Positions 17,504 through 23,587 of a DNA stretch of 23,587 nt are shown here, piece by piece. This DNA comes from Chara braunii. Lineage: Eukaryota; Streptophyta; Charophyceae; Charales; Characeae. The notes below the pieces were generated by a model. That model ran no database searches and was not told the origin of the DNA. It was given only the letters and a program-made list of their open reading frames with translations. The stretch is taken from assembly GCA_003427395.1 (NCBI GenBank), contig BFEA01000551.1, positions 906,096 to 929,682 of the forward strand, given 5' to 3'. The number at the start of each line of letters is the position of its first letter. The stretch's first letter is position 1. Both the position numbers and the translations under genes were made by a program.

Positions 17504-17590
17504 AAAAAAAAAAAAAAAAAAAAAGAATCTTCCCCGGCAGTCGAACCCGCGCTTTCCAGTGATCCCGCAAAGCTGCCACCTGAGCATGCC
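17504..17590 (-). repeat. tRNA-derived SINE-like fragment with a T tail, minus strand
   Basis: On the minus strand an A-box-like ATGCTCAGGTGG (17587-17576) is followed about 28 bases later by a strong B-box GGTTCGACTGCC (17547-17536), then GGGGAAGATTC and a T21 run (17524-17504). The T run could be a Pol III terminator or a poly(T) tail such as some plant SINEs carry. A full cloverleaf is not formed. Confidence 0.4.
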
Positions 17591-17630
17591 TCCTGTGGCG
17601 TGCGGCTTGCCCGCCCAGCCACACTGCGAA

Positions 17631-17752
17631 GGGCCTCGCCACACCACTCTCGAAATGTGAAAACGACAAAAATGTGGCGTGCGCATCTGGCCATGTTGTA
17701 GCGGGACGTTCATTCTCATTTTGCACATTTCGAGAGTGGTGTGGCGATGCCC
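17631..17752. mobile_element. Harbinger/Tourist-like MITE, copy 4, in the pectinesterase upstream region
   Basis: This 122-bp member is the best preserved, with 29-bp inverted ends differing at one base (GGGCCTCGCCACACCACTCTC against GGGCATCGCC...) and a perfect GAA duplication (17628-17630 and 17753-17755). It ends about 295 bp before the pectinesterase ATG, so it may lie in the promoter. Confidence 0.85.
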
Positions 17753-18047
17753 GAAGTTCCCAACGAGGGCGACTCGCACTGGTAGGGGCGATCAGAGCGT
17801 CCTCGGTTGTTGAACGGCTGCCCACGGAGACAGGCAATTCAAAAGCGAGGTGCGAGAGGAGCTTTGGCATGCTCATTCTCGGTACAAGCGTTGCGAGGAG
17901 CGAAGTAGCTCCGCTTCAGAGAGGGCGCAGCAAGTCGGTACGCTTAGGAGGTACTCCATACTCGCCGGGAGAAGAAAAGAGGAGAACATCGAGTACGTGG
18001 TGGCGGAGGGGTGGCAACCGGCGTCGTAGGTTGTGTGGGAGATCGCC
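17753..18047 (+). promoter_or_regulatory. 5' flank and probable leader of the pectinesterase gene
   Basis: This GC-rich segment has no clear TATA box. A purine-rich stretch (gagaagaaaagaggagaac, about 17970-17988) and a strong start context (GCCATGG) lie before the ATG. The transcription start cannot be placed. Confidence 0.4.
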
Positions 18048-19328
18048 ATGGCTCCGACCGGTCGGAGTTGGTCGGCGGGTGCGATGCTAGCGCTGCTGTC
18101 CATTGCAGCTGTGGCGTCAGCCACTGGAGATCCCGCGTGTGGCGGGCTCCCGTTCGCCGCGGGTGTCTGCAGCGGCAAAGGTGGTGAAGCTGACCTGGTG
18201 ACGCCGAACACTGGCACGCTTAAGGCCACTGAGAAGGTCGGTGCGCAACCTCTTCCCCCCGTGGCTGTCGGATTCCAGGACGCCAACGGCAACGATCGCT
18301 CATCAGGTCGGAAGGGAGACGTGGTTGTGGCCCAGGACGGGAGCGGGAACTTCCGTACGGTGCAGGCCGCCATCAATGCTGCCCCAGTGAAGAGCACGAA
18401 GAGGTTCGTGATCTTCATCAAGCCCGGACGCTACACGGAGAAGGTAACCGTTCCTTCGAACAAGCCGTTCATCACGCTGCGGGGTTCAGGTCCATACCGG
18501 ACGGTGATCAGCTGGGGCGACCGGGCGTCGACCTTGCTGAAGACGACCAAGAAGCCGATGGGCACGTTTCTGTCGGCGTCTGTGGGAGTGAACGCGGACT
18601 ACTTCACTGCAGAGGACATTACTTTCCAGAACCATGCCTCGCGGCCGCGACCCAACTCGTTCACGGAACAGGCGGTCGCTTTCCGCATCACGGGTGATTT
18701 CGCCGCCTTCCACAACGTGCGCTTCTACGGCTACCAGGACACGCTGTACTGCCACCGTGGGAGGCATCTGTTCAAGAACGTGTACGTGCGCGGCAGCGTG
18801 GACTTCATCTTTGGCAACGGCAGGTCGATGTTCCTGGACTCGCTGCTGTTCGCCGACGTGACGAAGACGGGCGGCGCCCTCACCGCTCAGAAGAGGGATT
18901 CGACCAAGGAGCCCACCGGCTTCGTNTTCATNCGGTGCAAGGTGCAGGGGACCGGGCAGGTCTACTTGGGCCGTGCTTGGGGCCGTGCCGCCCGCACCAT
19001 CTTCGCGTACACGTACATGGACAACGTGATTCTCCCCGTGGGNTGGAACGACTGGTTCGACCCGACCAGGCAGGAGACCATCTTCTACGCCGAGTACAGG
19101 TGCTCTGGCCCTGGAGCTCGCAGGGGTCAGCGCGCCAGATGGTCCTTCGGCCTCACTGACAAGCAGGTGCAGCCGTTCCTCTCCACCAACTTCATTGATG
19201 GCAAGAAGTGGCTCGGGAAAACCGGAATCCCCGGGCTCCGCGATGTCGGNACCAAACAGTCCGGCACCATGCCCACGAACGCGCCGCCACCTCCACAGAA
19301 CCCAAAGAGACTCAGGCTCTTCATGTAG
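18048..19328 (+). CDS. Pectinesterase (pectin methylesterase), secreted, no PMEI pro-region
   Basis: This is a single-exon gene of 426 residues. The ATG at 18048 has a strong context (GCCATGG) and starts a signal peptide: Arg6, a hydrophobic stretch (residues 10-23), and probable cleavage after VASA (25). The carbohydrate esterase family 8 domain (about 90-390) is complete: PGRYTEKV (126-133), the Gln of TEQAVAFR (Q208), GYQDTLY with catalytic D231, GSVDFIFG with catalytic D252, and YLGRAWG with R309 and W311. GWNDWFDP and FIDGKKWL follow, then a Pro-rich basic tail. It would de-methylesterify homogalacturonan in the cell wall, releasing methanol and altering Ca2+ cross-linking. Only a short linker separates the signal peptide from the catalytic domain, as in pro-less plant PMEs. 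Coding GC is higher than in the flanks. Four single N bases (18926, 18932, 19043, 19250) all fall at third codon positions; three are silent whatever the base. Confidence 0.95.
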   Translation: MAPTGRSWSAGAMLALLSIAAVASATGDPACGGLPFAAGVCSGKGGEADLVTPNTGTLKATEKVGAQPLPPVAVGFQDANGNDRSSGRKGDVVVAQDGSGNFRTVQAAINAAPVKSTKRFVIFIKPGRYTEKVTVPSNKPFITLRGSGPYRTVISWGDRASTLLKTTKKPMGTFLSASVGVNADYFTAEDITFQNHASRPRPNSFTEQAVAFRITGDFAAFHNVRFYGYQDTLYCHRGRHLFKNVYVRGSVDFIFGNGRSMFLDSLLFADVTKTGGALTAQKRDSTKEPTGFXFXRCKVQGTGQVYLGRAWGRAARTIFAYTYMDNVILPVXWNDWFDPTRQETIFYAEYRCSGPGARRGQRARWSFGLTDKQVQPFLSTNFIDGKKWLGKTGIPGLRDVXTKQSGTMPTNAPPPPQNPKRLRLFM

Positions 19329-19920
19329 GTTCCCGGGGCATCCCACATTTTTACGAATTCGCTCAGTGATCCGGTGGGCAGCACCATGCTTTGGCTCTCA
19401 TCTCCGACCTTCCCTTTCTATTCTCTGCTTCTCCGTATTGGTTTTCCCGATTGAAAACCTGGACCGTTTCGTCTAATGGGAATCACGGCTTTCGTGTTTT
19501 CCAANAAAGCGGTGGTAATGACGCTTGGCCAGTGTAGTCGATCTCCGTTATAGGCGATTAAAGCAGATTGTGTGCAATCTGCTAGGCGATCAAAAGCATT
19601 GATTGGTCGAGTGGGAGAACGAAGGTCGAATTCTCAGACGATTCAGGTTAAATTGTCAGTAAAGTGCTCTCTCTCTCTCTCTCCTATGATCCAAGCTAGA
19701 GAGCATGGCGTTTGTGTCTTGGTGCTGTAAGTCAGTGCAGCTTCTTGGGTGATTCGGTCGGTATCCGTTGGGTATCTCACTTTACAGAGGTGATTGATAC
19801 GAGCGAACTTCGCTATGTTTTCTAATTTTGCTCTATGTAAAGCAGGCGATGTTTTCGACGATGGATAGTGGTTGCGAGCTGTTTAATCATTGAAGGATTG
19901 GTAACTGATTAATTGGCGAG
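19329..19920 (+). other. 3' flank of the pectinesterase gene
   Basis: This is probably the 3' UTR and downstream DNA. A perfect hairpin AGCAGATTG-TGTG-CAATCTGCT lies at 19562-19583 between two copies of ggcgat(t/c)aaa. A short (CT)n run lies near 19667-19682. One N is at 19505. No AATAAA signal is seen. Confidence 0.45.
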
Positions 19921-20079
19921 TGTGACTTATTGAGAGATTGATTCTTTGCGATTGTGACTTATTGATAGATTGATTCTTTGCGATTGTGACTTATTTATAG
20001 ATTGAGTCTTTGCGATTGGACTTATTGATAGATTGATTCTTTGCGATTGTGACTTATTTATAAATTGATTCTTTGCGAG
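19921..20079. repeat. Tandem repeat of 32 bp, five copies
   Basis: Units start at 19921, 19953, 19985, 20017 (31 bp) and 20048, each close to TGTGACTTATTGATAGATTG followed by attctttgcgat. There are no spacers, so this is a minisatellite and not a CRISPR array. Confidence 0.9.
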
Positions 20080-20208
20080 AGCGCAGCCATTCAGGTGGTG
20101 TTGTTTTTGCACGACCATTTCGAATGCGGATAATACCGTCCATTGCTTTTGCCTTGAGATGTACTGGGACCCCCGCTGTCGTCTGGCTTCGCTTTTGTTT
20201 TACCTTTT

Positions 20209-20212
<4 letters not shown>

Positions 20213-20278
<66 letters not shown>

Positions 20279-20296
20279 CGCTCGCTCGCTCGCTCG
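20213..20296. repeat. Microsatellite (CT)31 followed by (CTCG)6
   Basis: A pure CT dinucleotide run occupies 20213-20274 and passes into CTCG tetranucleotides (20273-20296). Frames reading through it as Ser-Leu repeats are artefacts. Confidence 0.95.
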
Positions 20297-21093
20297 CTTG
20301 CATTTTGTATCTGTCGAGAGGAAGAATTCAGATGGGATCTACGATGTTGTTCTCGTCTTTCATCTGTTCGCCTTTCGCGTCTCTCTATATTGCTTTGTTA
20401 CTTCGCGTTTCGCGCTCGCTGTGAATGACGTCTCCGTGTTTCCCTGGAAATTGGAGGAAGGTTGGTTCGTGGTGCGGGCAAGACGTTTTAGTTTGTTGTA
20501 CTGGTCTGAATCAAATAACTGTGATGCATACCTGTCTCTCTGTGCCTGTCTCTCTATGCCACGTTTCCTTGGCAAGAGCGGCATCGCCTACCTGTCTCTC
20601 TGTGCCTGCCGTGCCTGCTCTTCGTTGACCATTTGCCTTTCATCCGTGAACGTTCGTTGTCCTCCGCACATTCGGAAACCTTCCCTGTTTTCGTTTGTTG
20701 CGGCTTGTCGTCCAATTCAGCGAGCGATCAATTTAATCCTGCTATCAGGTGGAACGTGAATTTCGGTGGTCTTGTCCTGTCGTTTGGCCTGTTAAGGAGG
20801 GGCGGTGCTTACGTGTGGGACTTGTCATCTAAGATCTGTTTTATGGTGCTATTGGTTGTTGCCCCCTGTTTTGTTTTATTTGGCTGTTCCCTTCGTCTTT
20901 TCGTTGCCTCTTTGCCCTTTGGCCGTGTGCAAGTGGGTCGATATGACACACGGGGGTGGGGGCAGCCGCCGCTCAACCTACATCCACGTGGGCGGCCTTG
21001 TACGCAAGAGGTTCTGTAAGAAAGAAGATAAAAAAACGAATTATTTGTTTCGTGTTTTCTTGTCTTTTTTTCGCCTTTGCGCTCTGATATCCA
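20297..21093. other. Intergenic, no gene recognised; short duplicated word
   Basis: The word tacctgtctctctgtgcctg is present twice 60 bp apart (about 20530 and 20590). The rest is GT- and T-rich without domains in any frame. It could be transcribed or intronic, but nothing supports a call. Confidence 0.45.
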
Positions 21094-21098
21094 TGTGA

Positions 21099-21132
<34 letters not shown>

Positions 21133-21137
21133 TCACA
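21094..21137. repeat. Perfect 44-bp palindrome TGTGACG(AT)15CGTCACA
   Basis: A 30-bp AT run (21101-21130) is bounded by exact inverted heptamers TGTGACG and CGTCACA, so the whole 44 bp can fold into a cruciform. TGACG is also the core bound by plant bZIP/TGA factors. A second (TA)n run follows at 21167-21189, and between them is the dyad CTGCC-CGGT-AA-ACCG-TA-GGCAG (21145-21166). Confidence 0.95.
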
Positions 21138-21218
21138 AACAGAACTGCCCGGTAAACCGTAGGCAGTATATATATATATATATATATATCTTTGTCTATA
21201 TATATATAATGTGTAGAC

Positions 21219-21226
<8 letters not shown>

Positions 21227-21284
<58 letters not shown>
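21227..21284. repeat. Microsatellite (AG)29
   Basis: A pure AG run of 58 bp, complementary to the (CT)31 run one kilobase upstream. Confidence 0.95.
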
Positions 21285-21288
<4 letters not shown>

Positions 21289-21692
21289 AATATAGCACAG
21301 CGGCCACACTACACGCTTACACGGAGAGAGGACAGAGACAACTTATAGTGCGAATTACCTCACACATCCTCCAAACACCGTACCATGCGCATTCCTCGTT
21401 TCGACCCGGCCGCATACCCGGTCTCTTGAGGAGGCACACCTATCAACCCAATCTTAGTGAGAGGATTACACAAGCCGTACGACAGAGCTTCTGCATAATT
21501 CGGATTGACAAGTGAAGTCAAGTGGCAGTATAGCAAGTATGAATAGCAGTTGTTCTGAGATCTTGTTGGGCTTCGGACGGGTGCCAGTAGCTCGGTCGCT
21601 GCGGCCTGTTGGCTGCACTTCGCCAGTTCTGGAACCTATCGAACCTTTTTTTTTTTTTTTTTTTTTTGGCCTTCTCCTAATGGGGGACAGCC
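21285..21692. other. Intergenic, no gene; T23-type tract
   Basis: Unique sequence with a T run (about 21646-21668) just ahead of the U2-like sequence. No plant snRNA upstream element (RTCCCACATCG) or positioned TATA box was seen. Confidence 0.45.
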
Positions 21693-21755
21693 ATATGTCT
21701 TTTGGCTAAGATAAAGTTTAGTATATGTTCTGATCAGTTTAACATCTGATCTGTG
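21693..21755 (+). pseudogene. U2 snRNA-like 5' fragment (pseudogene or divergent copy)
   Basis: From CTTTTGGCTAAGAT (21699) to ATCTGAT.TGTG (21755) the sequence follows the 5' part of U2 spliceosomal RNA with about six changes in 57 bases, by comparison with the well-known conserved U2 sequence. The branch-point recognition block GTGTAGTATCTG is changed to GTTTAGTATATG, which alters the GUAGUA core. The 5' cap-proximal bases, a clear Sm site (AUUUUUG) and the 3' stem-loops are not seen. It is probably a truncated U2 pseudogene; a divergent functional gene is unlikely. Confidence 0.65.
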
Positions 21756-21775
21756 TCTGAACAACTGACGATCAT

Positions 21776-21825
21776 CACAAAGGGAGGAGTGTTTCCTTTT
21801 CACAAAGGGAGGAGTGTTTCCTTTT
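21776..21825. repeat. Perfect 25-bp tandem duplication
   Basis: Positions 21776-21800 and 21801-21825 are identical (cacaaagggaggagtgtttc, then ctttt). They begin 20 bp after the U2-like homology ends. Confidence 0.95.
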
Positions 21826-21941
21826 CAATATGAGAAAATCTTCAAGTGTGTTTAGGACGGAAAATGTTTGTCATCATGGTGGAGTTTATAGATCCTGACT
21901 GTTTCGACGTGTGAATATATGAGCGTCGAGGAGAAAACTGG

Positions 21942-22154
21942 ATGCGGGAAGATTTTACAGAAGTTTATCTACGAGCTGCAGATATTCTTTTGTCCATGAG
22001 TCGTGCTTTACTCAATGCTGGGGGTGCCCTTGAAGGTATTTCGGTTTCCATTATGGAGTTTGAAGGTCTGCCTCAACCTCCACTCCCGACTTGCACGGTA
22101 GACGGTTCAACATGGGAACCGTTAGTGAACGCTCTGCGAAGACACTTCTTCTGA
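21942..22154 (+). CDS. Small open frame, 70 residues, unrecognised
   Basis: An ATG at 21942 opens a frame of mixed, non-repetitive composition (MREDFTEVYLRAADILLSMS at the start, NALRRHFF at the end) with an amphipathic-looking N-terminal helix and a Pro-rich middle (LPQPPLP). No family is recognised. Another ATG upstream (21919) opens an overlapping short frame. It could be an exon, a small protein or chance. Confidence 0.2.
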   Translation: MREDFTEVYLRAADILLSMSRALLNAGGALEGISVSIMEFEGLPQPPLPTCTVDGSTWEPLVNALRRHFF

Positions 22155-22340
22155 AGATTTCAAATTTTTGACACTTTGAGTAATGAGTTGTAAGTTTTTA
22201 AAGTTTTGTGTTAAGTCAGATTAGTGAACATTTTCATAGTATATGCTTCTTCCGATCATTTCGACTTTTCAACACTTTGAGTGACAAGTCTGGAAGTTTT
22301 CAAAGTTTTTTGTTAGAATGTCACATCAGTTAAGATTTTC
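22153..22340. repeat. Degenerate direct repeat with 100-bp period, two copies
   Basis: acactttgag occurs at 22171-22180 and exactly 100 bp later at 22271-22280. The surrounding words (catttcgactttt/gatttcaaattttt before, agtttt.aaagtttt.tgtta after) also align. The sequence is T-rich and non-coding. Confidence 0.65.
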
Positions 22341-23000
22341 AGTGTAAGGTACTGAGGGTTTTTTATTCATCCTAGGTCCTAGCCTTGCAAACTGTTTGGT
22401 TATGTAAAAAGTGTGGCTCAGTTTTGCAAGGTATAGTTGACATTTCATACCTTAGTGAGTCTTAGTTTGATTTGGATAGCGTTGCCAACTGTTTGGTTAT
22501 TGAAAACTTTTGAAGTAACTGTTACAAATTCGTAATATATGCAGCACGTAACTGTTGTCACTTTTCAAGGCTTAGTTCTCAATTGTCTCGCGAATGATTG
22601 TGTACCTTCTTAGTGAAAACTTTTGAAACTATTGTAACTGTTATGACTTCATAATATGTAGACTGGGTAACCCGCTCTGTTTTTTAATTTTTCTTCACTT
22701 CTGAATTAAGTTGTCGTAAGTTGTCAATTGTCTTCAAAATGATTGTGTACTGTATCGGTGATAGTAGAGACTCCTAATGTGTTCTTGAATTTCGTCTCGA
22801 AACTTCACAAAGTTCAAGTTTTTTTGCTTGTCATTAGTTCATGTGATAAGTTCAAGTTGTTAATTGTCTTGAGGATATTTATTTGTCGAACTATGATAAG
22901 GTCCTCAAACACATAGTCCTTGTCATCACTTTCAACATCAGATAATCTGTACACAGTTTGGTTCGGATGTATCCTACTATTCAATCAAACTTCCGAAAAT
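22341..23000. repeat. T-rich degenerate repeat tract, no gene
   Basis: Words recur in loose order: aactgtttggttat (about 22389 and 22487), gaaaacttttgaa with taactgtta (about 22501 and 22615), and caattgtct...aatgattgtgtac (about 22572 and 22726). The pattern suggests an old, scrambled repeat with a unit of about 100-150 bp. No frame is credible. Confidence 0.45.
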
Positions 23001-23240
23001 ACCTTTTGCGTATTACTCCTACGCGTCTCTTTGAGCCTCTGCAAAAATTAATTTCACGTCACTCCTATGCATCCCTTCCAAGGGGAACGTAAGCGGGAGG
23101 GCTTGAACATTCAATAGGTGAATGTTCATTGTCAATGTCTGGATGGGTGTCAGTTTAATTAGGATGTATCCGACTTCGGTAATTGAACTTATACAGAACA
23201 ACGTTTTCGAAAGGAAATAAATGTGTTCAGGATTTATCCA
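23001..23240. other. Intergenic, no gene
   Basis: The related words tcactcctatgcatcc and ttactcctacgcgtct lie 40 bp apart (about 23013 and 23058). Nothing else was recognised. Confidence 0.4.
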
Positions 23241-23249
23241 TTGAACAAC

Positions 23250-23512
23250 TATGTGTCTATTCAACGTGCAACGGAAAAGTTACAACGTCGTTGTACCCGT
23301 TGAATAACCCATGAGGCCCCGTTGAATCTCCGTTGAATAGTACAACGGGCCCTCAACGGGAAGGGCGCATTGGGCCTCGGATACGGCGCTGGTCCGCTGG
23401 ACACGCGTGGAGCAAAAAAAAAATGACATCCTGATGAATCAGTTGAATCCCGTTGAATCCCCGTTGAACCCCCGTTGAATCCCGTTGAATCCCCATTGAA
23501 TCCCCGTTGAAC
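23250..23512. repeat. CCGTTGAAT motif cluster with a phased GTTGAATCC(C) array
   Basis: The array at 23442-23512 is made of units of 10 or 11 bp (gttgaatccc/gttgaatcccc, starting 23442, 23452, 23463, 23474, 23484, 23495 and 23506). Related CCGTTGAAT words occur upstream at about 23297, 23321 and 23332. Inverted forms (ttcaacg, caacgg) lie at 23261-23366, including the dyad TACAACG-T-CGTTGTA (about 23280-23294). CCGTTG/CAACGG matches the core bound by plant MYB factors; function is not shown. A-runs flank the array at 23414-23423 and 23513-23524. Confidence 0.7.
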
Positions 23513-23587
23513 AAAAAAAAAAAAGGTGTCAGGGTTAGTTTTTAATTTATTTCTATTTTTTTAATGGATGAAAAAAAAAAAATTGTG

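Noticed and set aside
17053-17694. Minus-strand frame of 213 residues upstream of the pectinesterase
   Set aside because: It crosses a MITE and a homopolymer run (poly-Phe) and shows no domain.
18486-19346. Long minus-strand open frame (286 residues)
   Set aside because: It is the antisense of the GC-rich pectinesterase; the plus strand carries all catalytic motifs.
19921-20079. CRISPR array
   Set aside because: The 32-bp units are contiguous, with no spacers.
20073-20759. Plus-strand frame of 228 residues
   Set aside because: It runs through (CT)31 and (CTCG)6 as Ser-Leu repeats and has no domain.

Overview
The window looks like nuclear DNA of a green-lineage eukaryote. A streptophyte alga of the Chara type would fit, but this is inference. 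The grounds are a plant-type secreted pectinesterase, a U2-snRNA-like fragment, Tourist/Harbinger-like MITEs with 3-bp target duplications, long microsatellites and decayed retroelements. No bacterial operon, CRISPR array or rRNA gene is present. The only confident host protein gene is the pectinesterase at 18048-19328 (+).

The left two thirds (about 406-16405) is mostly two Penelope-like retroelements (PLEs) lying tail to tail. Both have an unusual layout. ORF1 is Gag-like, with a zinc knuckle, a charged coiled coil and a SAP-like tail. ORF2 has a GIY-YIG endonuclease at its N-terminus, a long linker, and a reverse transcriptase (RT) at its C-terminus, the reverse of canonical Penelope order. 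The minus-strand copy (11493-16405) is nearly intact and lies between about 96%-identical 261/264-bp direct repeats (pseudo-LTRs). Two lesions break it: a one-base frame change in an A-run of ORF1, and a perfect 59-bp tandem duplication in the RT. The plus-strand copy (406-11460) belongs to another, much older family. It is full of stops and frameshifts, has its own unrelated pseudo-LTRs, and is split inside the RT by a 5.46-kb non-coding insertion (4986-10449) flanked by ACGA.

That insertion carries no recognisable gene. It is a patchwork of a dyad-rich block (4986-5457), AT-rich DNA, a GTCCCA-rich block, a C-rich block, and an island of perfect short hairpins with polypurine/polypyrimidine tracts (8100-9920). 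It also holds a tRNA-like patch.

The right third holds MITEs (16849-17079 and 17631-17752) upstream of the pectinesterase, the gene itself, and then repeat-rich DNA: a 5 x 32-bp array, (CT)31, a 44-bp perfect palindrome, (AG)29, the U2-like sequence, a 100-bp degenerate duplication, and a GTTGAATCC(C) array of 10-11-bp period near the right edge. Two more MITE copies lie at 100-356.

The most novel candidate is the two-ORF, domain-permuted PLE with a Gag-like ORF1 and pseudo-LTRs, present as two divergent families. All similarity statements were made by eye; no database search was run.
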